A stretch of DNA of 64,000 nt from Desulfitobacterium dehalogenans ATCC 51507 (GTDB lineage: Bacteria > Bacillota > Desulfitobacteriia > Desulfitobacteriales > Desulfitobacteriaceae). Within the stretch, counting starts at the first letter, position 1, and each line of letters opens with the position of its first letter. A program made the translations under genes and the position numbers. The notes below the pieces were generated by a model. The model had not been told where the DNA came from. It was given only the letters and a program-made list of their open reading frames with translations, and made no database searches. Positions 1 to 7,893 of the stretch are shown here, piece by piece. The stretch covers positions 3,472,001 through 3,536,000 of the forward strand of contig NC_018017.1 in assembly GCF_000243155.2 (NCBI RefSeq). The letters run 5' to 3'.

Positions 1-100
1 AAACATAGTCGGTGTGAACCTTTCATTTTGTTCGTTTTTAATTTCTAGGCAATCTGTTAAATTCCTTCAAAGAATCGTTATTAAGAAAAATCTGTAAAAT

Positions 101-130
101 AAAAAAAGCCCGATCAATGACCAGACTTTA
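101..130 (-). terminator. Rho-independent terminator after perR
   Basis: Read on the minus strand, a stem AAGTCTGGTC / GATCGGGCTT (with G-U pairs) closes a 3-nt loop and is followed by seven T residues. It lies 14 bp past the perR stop codon and plausibly ends that transcript. Confidence 0.8.
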
Positions 131-144
131 ATTAATACCTTCTC

Positions 145-579
145 TTAATTCATCTTTTTTACGTCGCGTACTGCACATTCGGGACATACCCCATAGAACT
201 CCAGACGGTGTCCATGGACTTGGAAGCCTGTATGGGATTCTACTTCTCTCTCCAACTCCAGCAGGGGGCGATGGAAATCGACAATTTTCCCACACTCAGT
301 ACACGCCACATGATAGTGATTGCTAGGATTCCCATCAAAACGGCTTGACATATCTCCGTAGGAAAGCTCCAAGATATGCCCATGTTCTTTCAGCATGTTT
401 AAGGTATTATATATGGTTCCCAAGCTTACACCGGGAAATTTCGCCTTGACATGATGATAGATCTCCTCAGCTGTCGGATGAGTATCCGTACCCAAAAGAA
501 ACTCTAAAATAGCTTGACGCTGGGGCGTAAAACGTACCCCTTTGTCCTTTAGCTGCTTAAGAATTTCGATGGCAGTCAT
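145..579 (-). CDS. perR: PerR-type peroxide-responsive Fur-family repressor
   Basis: 144-aa metalloregulator that in Bacilli and Clostridia represses oxidative-stress genes until peroxide oxidises its metal-site histidines. An N-terminal winged helix (about residues 1-80) is followed by a metal-binding dimerisation domain. All five regulatory ligands of Bacillus PerR have counterparts here: H34, D82, H88, H90 and D101. The aspartates at 82 and 101 favour PerR over Fur. The structural zinc pairs are C93xxC96 and C132xxC135. The start was moved to the ATG at 579 because AAGGAG lies just upstream; an ATG 18 nt earlier would put that ribosome-binding site inside the gene. A good promoter and a Per-box match precede it, so autorepression is likely. 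Confidence 0.9.
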   Translation of the reverse strand: MTAIEILKQLKDKGVRFTPQRQAILEFLLGTDTHPTAEEIYHHVKAKFPGVSLGTIYNTLNMLKEHGHILELSYGDMSSRFDGNPSNHYHVACTECGKIVDFHRPLLELEREVESHTGFQVHGHRLEFYGVCPECAVRDVKKMN

Positions 580-598
580 AAACTCATCTCCTTGCATT

Positions 599-613
599 TT
601 AAAATGATTATTA
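599..613 (-). promoter_or_regulatory. Per box (PerR operator)
   Basis: TTAAAATGATTATTA matches the Bacillus Per-box consensus TTATAATNATTATAA at 12 of 14 defined positions. It lies immediately downstream of the predicted -10 of the perR promoter, at the expected transcription start, which fits autorepression. Confidence 0.75.
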
Positions 614-618
614 CTTTC

Positions 619-647
619 AGTCTAGTAAAAAAAATAGAGACTGTCAA
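619..647 (-). promoter_or_regulatory. SigA-type promoter of perR
   Basis: On the minus strand, TTGACA (642-647) and TAGACT (619-624) are separated by 17 nt, a near-consensus housekeeping promoter about 40 nt upstream of the perR start codon. Confidence 0.8.
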
Positions 648-672
648 TACAAAAAACGAAATATTTGATTAA

Positions 673-692
673 AATAGGACTTTAGTCCTATT
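673..692. repeat. Perfect 9-bp-arm palindrome upstream of the perR promoter
   Basis: AATAGGACTTTAGTCCTATT has two perfect 9-bp arms around TT. It lies about 25 bp upstream of the perR -35, in the 291-bp gap between perR and the ferredoxin gene, and could be an operator for an unidentified regulator. A looser relative (TAGGA, six bases, TCCTA) occurs near 62931-62945. Confidence 0.5.
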
Positions 693-830
693 AAGTTGTT
701 TGGTACATGCAACAGGATGAAATGCTGTTTTGATTTTTTTCTTAGCAAAGGGATAAAGGGAGTATCTTGAACCAAGATTATTTCTGTGTATACATGATCG
801 TGTCTTCATTGGGCTTTAGAAAGCCAATTA

Positions 831-861
831 AAAAGGGAGTCTTTTGGGACTCCCTTTTTTA
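831..861 (-). terminator. Terminator after the ferredoxin gene
   Basis: A 12-bp perfect stem AAAAAGGGAGTC / GACTCCCTTTTT lies about 10 bp past the ferredoxin stop codon. The T-rich 3' arm makes it a standard intrinsic terminator on the minus strand. Confidence 0.85.
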
Positions 862-870
862 GAACATGAG

Positions 871-1074
<204 letters not shown>

Positions 1075-1076
1075 TC

Positions 1077-1106
1077 ACTATAACATAAAGAAAGAAAGTT
1101 AGGCAA
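1077..1106 (-). promoter_or_regulatory. Probable promoter of the ferredoxin gene
   Basis: On the minus strand, TTGCCT (1101-1106) and TATAGT (1077-1082) are spaced 18 nt apart, about 35 nt upstream of the start codon. Confidence 0.5.
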
Positions 1107-1177
1107 TATGTAATTTAATATTTTGTCCAGCACAAGAAGAACATATTCTTTTTCTAATATCCCAAACAATCAGAATC

Positions 1178-1333
1178 TTACAGATCCCGATCCGGCCGAT
1201 AAGGAACCTGATACAGTCTCCTCATGCACTGGGCACAATAGGGCAGCATCCGATTGCTGACATGATTTCTCCGAAAAAGTACTCTGTCCAAATCTTCATG
1301 TTCAAATCCGCAGGAACGACATTTTTCTAACAC
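1178..1333 (-). CDS. Small two-CxxC protein, function unknown
   Basis: 51-aa basic protein with CRSC near the N-terminus and CAQC about 25 residues later, a spacing that could hold one zinc ion. The start chosen is GTG at 1333, nine nucleotides after AGGAGG. An upstream ATG at 1396 lacks a ribosome-binding site and would run through that Shine-Dalgarno sequence. It follows the MoxR/VWA pair on the same strand (75-bp gap) and may share its transcript. I do not recognise the family; a zinc-ribbon or rubredoxin-like knuckle is only a possibility. Confidence 0.5.
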   Translation of the reverse strand: MLEKCRSCGFEHEDLDRVLFRRNHVSNRMLPYCAQCMRRLYQVPYRPDRDL

Positions 1334-1407
1334 CCTGACTAACCTCCTAGTTTGTGAGCTTATGAACGATGTGTTTATACCTATAGTATGCCTCACAAAT
1401 CCAGTCT

Positions 1408-2742
1408 TTAAACAAACCCCGGCGATTTCTTCAGGATATCCTGCAAATGACCTAAAGTATTACATTCAAACATTTGGCAATAGGGTCGGAAAAGCTCTAT
1501 GGTTTTGACATCTTTCCACCGTTTCTCAGGTAAGGTGTTCAACCAGATGATTTCCCTAACCTTGCCGCGGGTCTTCTTCAAATTTAAAGCAGCCTTCTCC
1601 CCCTCGAGAGTCTGAGCATCACTGAGGATAAAGAGAACGGTTCGGCGGTTAAGGGAACTCCCATAATGCTCGTGAAGTTCCTCCAGGGACACTGCAAAAT
1701 TAGTACCCCCGCCAAATTCCCCCACCAGGTCCGTCATTGAAGTATTAAGCATCCCTTGAAAGGTTTGGGCACCTCTTAGTTTGGAAGTAATATTAACTAA
1801 ATGATTGGCAAAGACATAGGTCTCAATTCCAGAAACTAAGCTGGTTAAGCCATAGACAAATTGCAAAATAAACTCCGTGTATTTCAGCATGGATCCCGAC
1901 ATATCACAAACCAGCACAAATTTAGGCTTTCCTTTGCGCCGTTTACGATAACTTTGCTTTAATAATACTCCTCCGTAACGCAGGTTTTCCCGAACGGTGC
2001 GCCGCATATCCAGACTTCCTCGTTTTCCCTGTCCCAGTCTGCGGGAGACCTGGGAAGCAAGCCTGCGGGATAGGCGCCGAATTAGTTTACTGACCTCTGG
2101 CCATTCCTCAGGGGGTATATCCTTCAAGTCCTTGGTCAGGTAATGCATCTCCTTTTGGCGCATGGCCCGCTGGGCTTCGCTCAATAATCCTTCCTGCCCC
2201 GGAGGTGACATCGGAAAATCTTCCCCCAGCTTGCGCTTCCAGTATTCCAGGGAGCCGTGGAGCATTTTTTCCACCATGGGTTGAAAAGAGTGATCCAGCT
2301 GCATCCCATTTCTCGTGCCCTCTTCCGAACGTTCAAGAAACTGCTTCAGCCGCTCTTTTTCCTCTTCCGGAAGATTCATATACGTTGCCAGCTGTTCATC
2401 GGAAAACTTCAGCTCTTCCCCCTGGAAACGCAATTCTTCCCGACTCTGAGCCACTCCTTTTTCCCAACTCTCCACCTTCTCTTGAGCTTCCTTTTGCCAG
2501 GTCGACTTAGCCTCAGGTGGCGCAAAAAACACGCGGAAGACCTCATGGAACCAAGGAAGCTGATTCACAGACTTTACTAAAGTGCTCTGCAAAATCCCCT
2601 CCACCCGGGACTTATCTTCCATCCCGATGAGAGTTAATCCTTGCAATGCATCCTGAACCTCAGTGAGATTGACCGAGATGCCCCCTTCACGAAGAAGACC
2701 AATAAACTCCAGCAGATGACGATCCAGTTCGCTTCGTTGCAC
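1408..2742 (-). CDS. VWA-domain protein, CoxE-like
   Basis: 444-aa cytoplasmic protein. The N-terminal ~250 residues are helical and charged. A C-terminal von Willebrand factor A domain begins near residue 272 with the metal-site motif DMSGS (280-284) and a later GGGTNF motif supplying the MIDAS threonine. CoxE-type VWA proteins work with MoxR AAA+ ATPases in metal insertion or complex assembly, and the gene immediately upstream encodes such an ATPase (13-bp gap). The start is GTG with GGAGGGG in front. The client protein is not evident from the neighbours. Confidence 0.8.
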   Translation of the reverse strand: MQRSELDRHLLEFIGLLREGGISVNLTEVQDALQGLTLIGMEDKSRVEGILQSTLVKSVNQLPWFHEVFRVFFAPPEAKSTWQKEAQEKVESWEKGVAQSREELRFQGEELKFSDEQLATYMNLPEEEKERLKQFLERSEEGTRNGMQLDHSFQPMVEKMLHGSLEYWKRKLGEDFPMSPPGQEGLLSEAQRAMRQKEMHYLTKDLKDIPPEEWPEVSKLIRRLSRRLASQVSRRLGQGKRGSLDMRRTVRENLRYGGVLLKQSYRKRRKGKPKFVLVCDMSGSMLKYTEFILQFVYGLTSLVSGIETYVFANHLVNITSKLRGAQTFQGMLNTSMTDLVGEFGGGTNFAVSLEELHEHYGSSLNRRTVLFILSDAQTLEGEKAALNLKKTRGKVREIIWLNTLPEKRWKDVKTIELFRPYCQMFECNTLGHLQDILKKSPGFV

Positions 2743-2755
2743 TCAGGGCCCCTCC

Positions 2756-3640
2756 TTACATTCCTTTCGTCTCCCAAAGGAGCCGCTCTGCTCCCATCTC
2801 ACGATAGAAAAGTTCCAGATCTTCCTTGCTTTTGAGAAGCAGATTCAGGGTAGCATCCACCCAGGCAGGGTCAAGGTCAGTTTTTCCCATGACCAATAAG
2901 GCTTTAGCCCAATCCATGGTCTCGGCAATGGAAGGAATTTTTTGCAAAGCCAGCTTTTCCCGAAGAATACTGACTGCCTTAGCCACTTGAAAGGCCAACT
3001 TATCCGGCAACTCCGGATATTTGGCACGAAGAATTCGAACTTCCTTCTCCACTGTGGGAGGATTGACATAGAGAAAAATACAGCGCCGTTTGAGAGCGTC
3101 AGATAATTCCCGTTCACCATTGGTAGTTAGAATCACAAAGGGACGCTTTCGGGCTCTGACCGTTCCCATTTCGGGAATAGTTACCTGGAATTCACCTAAG
3201 ACTTCCAGTAAAAACGCCTCAAATTCTGCATCGGTCTTGTCGATCTCATCAATAAGCAGAATGGTAAGCTCATCGCTCATTAGCCCTTGCAAAAGGGGAC
3301 GGGGCAAGAGATAATCCAGCCCAAATAAATCCTCTTCCTTTAGGCTCTCCTCTTTCATCTGAATTCTGAGCAGCTGTCTTTGGTAATTCCATTCATAAAG
3401 AGCTTTGTTCTCATCCAGCCCCTCATAGCATTGGAGACGAATGAGAGGAGCCGAAAACACCTGACTCAACACTTTTGCAATTTCCGTTTTTCCCACACCA
3501 GGGGGCCCGGCGACCAGAATTGGTTTTTCCAGTTGGGCGGCTAAATAGGCTGTAAGAGCGATTCGGTCCTCTTTCTCCGTTATATAGCCTTGTTTTGTCA
3601 ATTCCTCTTCAAATTGATCCAGCGAAATATCCAATTTCAT
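2756..3640 (-). CDS. MoxR-family AAA+ ATPase
   Basis: 294-aa AAA+ chaperone-like ATPase. It has a Walker A motif GPPGVGKT (residues 45-52), a Walker B motif LLIDEID (128-134), a sensor-1 region around ILTTNGERELSD and an arginine-rich RRCIF segment. MoxR ATPases are normally co-encoded with a VWA protein, as here. The ATG at 3640 follows GGAGGAG. It is transcribed with the VWA gene. Confidence 0.88.
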   Translation of the reverse strand: MKLDISLDQFEEELTKQGYITEKEDRIALTAYLAAQLEKPILVAGPPGVGKTEIAKVLSQVFSAPLIRLQCYEGLDENKALYEWNYQRQLLRIQMKEESLKEEDLFGLDYLLPRPLLQGLMSDELTILLIDEIDKTDAEFEAFLLEVLGEFQVTIPEMGTVRARKRPFVILTTNGERELSDALKRRCIFLYVNPPTVEKEVRILRAKYPELPDKLAFQVAKAVSILREKLALQKIPSIAETMDWAKALLVMGKTDLDPAWVDATLNLLLKSKEDLELFYREMGAERLLWETKGM

Positions 3641-3738
3641 GAGTTCTCCTCCTCCATGTTCCTATCATAGCACGAAACCAACATTATGAAAATTCAGAAA
3701 CTTCATCGTGAAACTTTTACTTTTAATTTGCCTTAGTG

Positions 3739-3776
3739 AAAAATCCGTAACTCCCCAAAGGAATTTACGGATTTTT
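3739..3776 (-). terminator. Terminator after ylbF
   Basis: A 12-bp perfect stem AAAAATCCGTAA / TTACGGATTTTT with a 14-nt loop lies about 25 bp past the ylbF-like stop. The T-rich 3' arm makes it an intrinsic terminator separating this operon from the MoxR pair. Confidence 0.8.
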
Positions 3777-3800
3777 ATGATTCGTAATTAATCTTCTTTT

Positions 3801-4175
3801 TTAAGCCAATATTTGGGGTTGATCATTGTCATCAAAGCCTATGGGCAAGACATCGATGATGGCTTCTCCGATGATTTTCTGTACATCATTGATCATCCGT
3901 GATATACGAAATTCCGCCTCTAAGTACTCCCGAGCCGCCGGATTAAGACTTAATAAACTATATAAGCGCTCAAGCTCCTGCTGCTTACCCTGTGAAATGT
4001 CCAGTTGAAAAAGCTGTGCTTGTTGGATTTCAAATTGCTTCATCTGGAAATCGCGAATCATTTTGTATTGGCCTTCATCAGCTTTCATCGACTCTTTTGC
4101 GACTATAAAGTCACGATACTCATCGGATTCTTTGATTTGTAGAGCCAATTGCTGGGCTGTCTCATAAATAGACAT
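3801..4175 (-). CDS. YlbF/YmcA family protein
   Basis: 124-aa, almost entirely helical, charged protein matching the YlbF/YmcA (DUF964) family in length and character. In Bacillus, YlbF, YmcA and YaaT form a complex that promotes RNase Y-dependent mRNA processing and supports competence, sporulation and biofilm formation. No catalytic motif is expected. Its ATG follows GGAGAGGGG. It is the last gene of a run that may begin at tldD. YlbF and YmcA cannot be separated by eye. Confidence 0.72.
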   Translation of the reverse strand: MSIYETAQQLALQIKESDEYRDFIVAKESMKADEGQYKMIRDFQMKQFEIQQAQLFQLDISQGKQQELERLYSLLSLNPAAREYLEAEFRISRMINDVQKIIGEAIIDVLPIGFDDNDQPQILA

Positions 4176-4242
4176 CTTCCCAACCCCTCTCCTGTTCCTC
4201 TTTAACCTTAATATTCAATATTCCCCTTTTAAAATCCTGCGC

Positions 4243-4968
4243 CTAGCCATTAAAAGGGGCAGTATACTCCATGGGAAGGCTTTGGATAATGAGCTGCTCC
4301 AGCACTTCATAGGCCTTAAGGCGGCTGTAAGCCAGAAGATCATCCCATTTCCTTCTTTCGAATTCCCAGGGTGAATAGGCCGATACCCGGCTGGCAAATC
4401 CTATAGGACGCCCCCCGCCAAAAAGCTTTTCCAGCCTTCGGGCTGCCAAACTTACAGGACCATTGGGGCGAGCCGTACAAAAAATCGGCTCCAAACATAG
4501 TGCTGGTTTATCTTTGTAAGTCACTAGCAAACTTTGTTTATATAAGGGCTCTACCCCTACTCTTTCTCTTTGAACCTCTTCCCGCAAAAGAATAGGTTCC
4601 TGAACATCCCAAGCACCGAGCCCTCGCCAAAACTCCTTTTCAGCAACATAGTTTATCGGAGCTCGCAAAGCCATAGCTCCCATTTGTCGAGCAAATCGGG
4701 TGACCATCTCGGCGAATTCACGCTCAGCAGAATTCTTGACAGATAATCCCATCATGACGATTAATCGTTCCGAAGAACTAATCAGAAGCTCCCCCGCCTC
4801 TTCTTCTTCCCCCATGCGAAGAATCTGATATCCAGGGAGCAGCTGTAAGGAGGTTTTTATTTCCTTTCCCCGCTCCGTTAAAAACGCCCCCAAGGCTTCA
4901 GCCCAATCGGTCAGGCCTTCTTCATCCCAATCCCGCAAGGGATTTAAGGACAATTCCATCCACGGCAT
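4243..4968 (-). CDS. Uncharacterised 241-aa protein
   Basis: Soluble protein of unknown function; I do not recognise its family. It has no signal peptide, membrane segment or cysteine cluster. Visible features are an acidic N-terminus, an EEEE run near residue 56, a hydrophobic segment around LIVMMGLSV and a glycine-rich LFGGGRPIGFASR stretch near residue 190. The start ATG follows AGGTGAG. It lies between an HD-GYP-like gene (78-bp gap) and the ylbF-like gene (67-bp gap) on the same strand, so co-expression is likely. Confidence 0.65.
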   Translation of the reverse strand: MPWMELSLNPLRDWDEEGLTDWAEALGAFLTERGKEIKTSLQLLPGYQILRMGEEEEAGELLISSSERLIVMMGLSVKNSAEREFAEMVTRFARQMGAMALRAPINYVAEKEFWRGLGAWDVQEPILLREEVQRERVGVEPLYKQSLLVTYKDKPALCLEPIFCTARPNGPVSLAARRLEKLFGGGRPIGFASRVSAYSPWEFERRKWDDLLAYSRLKAYEVLEQLIIQSLPMEYTAPFNG

Positions 4969-5046
4969 ACACTCTCACCTATCCTGATCATATGTTTTCC
5001 ATAGTTTGGCTTAGGATCAGGATTTCTATCCGAGAATTCACCGTGG

Positions 5047-5718
5047 CTAAAAATTCTTCTTTAATTCCTCATCGAACCATTCGTCGAGATTACCGGGAAG
5101 GACGGAAATGGTCTCCAAATAGTCCAATATTTTTTCACCCCAATAGGGATCAAAATGTATTCCTAACGCTGACCGCATCTCTTTAATAACTGCTCCGGGG
5201 TCCTGAGATTTATTTTTATGCCGGCGGACCTCAATATCCGTGACATAATGGTCAAAAACCCGCAGCCCCCGTGCCAATAGCGGTATCTCTGTGCCTTTCA
5301 GGCGATAGGGATAGCCGCCTCCGGAATAGTTCTCGTGATGGGATACCACTCCTTTAGCAATTCTCTCCCAGAAGCGATTGCCGGTCTTTTTATAATAGTC
5401 CATAACTATCTCTTCTGAGACGAGAGGATGCTCGATCATATAGCCCCATACCTTGAGCAGCATCTCCCGCTCGATGTCTTTTAGGCTTTCACCTGAAAGA
5501 AGTATTTCTTTGGGCCAGCGGATTTTGGAGATATCATGCAAAAGTCCTGCCGCTACAAATTCATTTCGAGTAACCCAAGCCTGCTTTACAAACTGCTTTC
5601 CTATGTCCACCTCCCCAAAGCGGCTCATAAGATAGCCTACCCTTAAGCTATGGTAATAGCTTATATCATCGACCCACGCCAAATCATTGAGAAGCTGTCG
5701 AATTTCATTACTGTACAT
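5047..5718 (-). CDS. HD-GYP-like protein with altered GYP motif
   Basis: 223-aa HD-superfamily protein resembling stand-alone HD-GYP c-di-GMP phosphodiesterases. The HD pair is present (LLHDISKI) and the later motif reads HHENYSGGGYP. The canonical form is HHExxDGxGYP, so the aspartate is replaced by serine, and HDIGK reads HDISK. Metal binding or catalysis may be altered. The start at 5718 places AGAAAGGA eight bases upstream; an earlier ATG at 5739 lacks such a site. It lies downstream of the PHP phosphatase gene on the same strand. Confidence 0.75.
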   Translation of the reverse strand: MYSNEIRQLLNDLAWVDDISYYHSLRVGYLMSRFGEVDIGKQFVKQAWVTRNEFVAAGLLHDISKIRWPKEILLSGESLKDIEREMLLKVWGYMIEHPLVSEEIVMDYYKKTGNRFWERIAKGVVSHHENYSGGGYPYRLKGTEIPLLARGLRVFDHYVTDIEVRRHKNKSQDPGAVIKEMRSALGIHFDPYWGEKILDYLETISVLPGNLDEWFDEELKKNF

Positions 5719-5793
5719 ACATGATTTCCTTTCTGCCATTCCGAAACAGGGGAGGCTCCTTGCCCCATTTCGCCCACTGCTGCCGATCGGTTT

Positions 5794-6552
5794 TCACAGC
5801 GGGTAATATTCCTTTTGTCCATGATTGAATCCGATTATATCTTTTATCCCCAGATTTTTCAGAAGTTGAGCGGCTCTCTCCAAATCACGTCCTACATATT
5901 CTGCTCCATGGGCATCTGAGCCCAGTGTCATGGGAATTCCCCGACGCTTAATCTCTTGAATTATTTTTACCTCAGGATAATATTCTCCTACCGGTTTATA
6001 ACGTCCAGCCGTATTAAGCTCGATGACCAGTCCCTTTTTTTGAATCTGCTCCAATGCAGCATCTGCTAAACGAAGGATATCCGTCTGGGGCCGGACTCCA
6101 AAGAGTTTTATGAGATCGAAATGACCAATGGTGGTAAAGAGATCGCTGGCAGCCGCCATCTCTACCCAATGAAAATATTCCTTATACATCCTGTCCGGAT
6201 CTTTCTGATGATGGACAGCTTCTTCCTCGGGAAAATCAAAAACCCATCCATTCATCTCATGAACAGAGCCAATGACAAAATCAAAAGGAAATTGCTCCAG
6301 AAGGTTTTTGATTTTGCCTTCATCCGACGGTCGATAATCCACTTCCAAGCCGATGGCAACCTTCAGATCAGGATACTCTTCAGCCACTTCCCGTATCAGT
6401 GGCAGATTCAGATCTTTATAATAATAGTCATGGTCTGCAAAGCCTATCTGTTTCAGGCCCATCCTCCGGGCTTGGTCCAGAAACTCCCGTATATTCCCGG
6501 CAGTTGCCAAGCGGTCTGCGTGGCCGGTAAGGTGTACGTGCATATCTAACAT
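5794..6552 (-). CDS. PHP-domain phosphatase, histidinol-phosphatase-like
   Basis: 252-aa metal-dependent phosphoesterase of the PHP superfamily. The N-terminus carries the HxH motif (MHVHLTGH). Further metal-ligand motifs are GFADHDYYY, IGSVHEM, TIGHFDLIK and LGSDAHGAEYVG, in the order of HisJ-type histidinol phosphatases. The HisJ role would be dephosphorylation of L-histidinol phosphate, but no histidine genes are nearby, so another sugar- or nucleotide-phosphate substrate is possible. The start ATG follows GGAGG. pmbA is immediately upstream (15-bp gap). Confidence 0.78.
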   Translation of the reverse strand: MLDMHVHLTGHADRLATAGNIREFLDQARRMGLKQIGFADHDYYYKDLNLPLIREVAEEYPDLKVAIGLEVDYRPSDEGKIKNLLEQFPFDFVIGSVHEMNGWVFDFPEEEAVHHQKDPDRMYKEYFHWVEMAAASDLFTTIGHFDLIKLFGVRPQTDILRLADAALEQIQKKGLVIELNTAGRYKPVGEYYPEVKIIQEIKRRGIPMTLGSDAHGAEYVGRDLERAAQLLKNLGIKDIIGFNHGQKEYYPL

Positions 6553-6567
6553 CCCTTGGTCCTCCGT

Positions 6568-7893
6568 TTAACTATTCTGAACCCCAGTCTTCACCACAAG
6601 ATAAGGCTTCAGCTCAATCTCCGCTTTCCCCAGGATGGTCTCAGCACAAGCCAGATCCTTAAAAAAGTTCCCGTTGAGCTTCACATCCCTCTTGCCAACA
6701 ATTTTTCCTTCCCGGATACGCAGGCTTTGCGGGGCACTGAGGGAATAATCCCCTGAGACACTGTTCTGGGTGTGCATCCCTAAGACTGAGAGGATAAGAA
6801 TTCCATCGTCAATACGGTCAAGGACCTCTCCCCAGGGCTTCTCCCGAGAGGACTTAAGATAGAGACCTGAAGTTCCATAGGAAACACCGGTTGGAGGTGC
6901 TCCCCAAGCCTTTGCATCCTTCAGCCGCAGTATGGGGCTTTGCAGGCTTCCCTGCTGAATCAGTACCGTTTTCTTAGCCGGCACTCCCTCAGGTGTCAAA
7001 AGATAGGAACTCCATTCAAAGGGGCGAAGAGGATCCACATAGAGGCTCAAATCCTCATGAAAAATCATCTTATGATCTCTGAAATCTTCGACTTTAAAAG
7101 AACTTTGACCTTCCAGGATGCTTTGTCCCATAAGATTTGGGTAGATAAATTGTCCAAAGAGATCCCCTACAACGCTTGGCGAAAATACCACCACCGTTTG
7201 GTCATTAATCCCGAAGGACTCCTTCAGCAATGCCTCATAATAGCCAAGGGTCCGTTTCCAAAGTGTATCCCATTCTTCAGGACGAATCAGCCTGCGTTTA
7301 GCAAATCCTGTTCCGACCAAACTATCAAAAGAATAAGAAAGTGTATATTGGGACTGCTGGTAGCTGACAGCCAAGCCCTGGGAATTCCGATTGTGCCGAT
7401 ACCCCCAACCTGCTTGAAGACCGGCATTGAGATGAACTCCCGACGGAGTATCCCCTAACAGCCTGGCCAGTTGCTCGAATAGAATTCCATCCTCTCCAGC
7501 CAAGATCCTCTCTATTTCCCGATCCTCTACAGTAACTAATGGCAAAGGCTCGGGGGTTGGGATGTCTGCTCCCTCAGGATCTTCGTAAGAAGCCTGACGC
7601 CACTCCTCCAGCTGATTCTGCCAATATGCACTGCCCTCATGTGGGGGAGGGGCCTGAACCTGAGCCTGGGTCAATCGTCCATCTTCCCAGATAATATAGA
7701 CTTCTCCACTCTCTCCCTGACGGTTGCTCGGAGGAGTATAGACACTGCCCGGTGAGTTTTCTTTAATTCCCAGGGATATGAGCTTGGCCTCTTGGACCAT
7801 GAATCTCCAATCCCGGATTCTTAGTTCATCTTTTACGGGGGTCCTTTTTGCCTTTTGGAGGAATCCCTCAAGCTGTGTCACAAGTTTCATCAT
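6568..7893 (-). CDS. pmbA: PmbA/TldE-like metallopeptidase subunit
   Basis: 441-aa member of the TldD/PmbA family, which forms the TldD-TldE protease that degrades or matures small peptides. PmbA/TldE proteins lack the zinc HExxxH motif carried by TldD, and none is visible here. The start ATG at 7893 overlaps the tldD stop codon and follows GGGAGGAG; the adjacent ATG at 7890 is equally possible. Pairing with tldD supports a heterodimer. The peptide substrate is unknown, and no ribosomal peptide cluster is visible in the window. Confidence 0.82.
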   Translation of the reverse strand: MMKLVTQLEGFLQKAKRTPVKDELRIRDWRFMVQEAKLISLGIKENSPGSVYTPPSNRQGESGEVYIIWEDGRLTQAQVQAPPPHEGSAYWQNQLEEWRQASYEDPEGADIPTPEPLPLVTVEDREIERILAGEDGILFEQLARLLGDTPSGVHLNAGLQAGWGYRHNRNSQGLAVSYQQSQYTLSYSFDSLVGTGFAKRRLIRPEEWDTLWKRTLGYYEALLKESFGINDQTVVVFSPSVVGDLFGQFIYPNLMGQSILEGQSSFKVEDFRDHKMIFHEDLSLYVDPLRPFEWSSYLLTPEGVPAKKTVLIQQGSLQSPILRLKDAKAWGAPPTGVSYGTSGLYLKSSREKPWGEVLDRIDDGILILSVLGMHTQNSVSGDYSLSAPQSLRIREGKIVGKRDVKLNGNFFKDLACAETILGKAEIELKPYLVVKTGVQNS

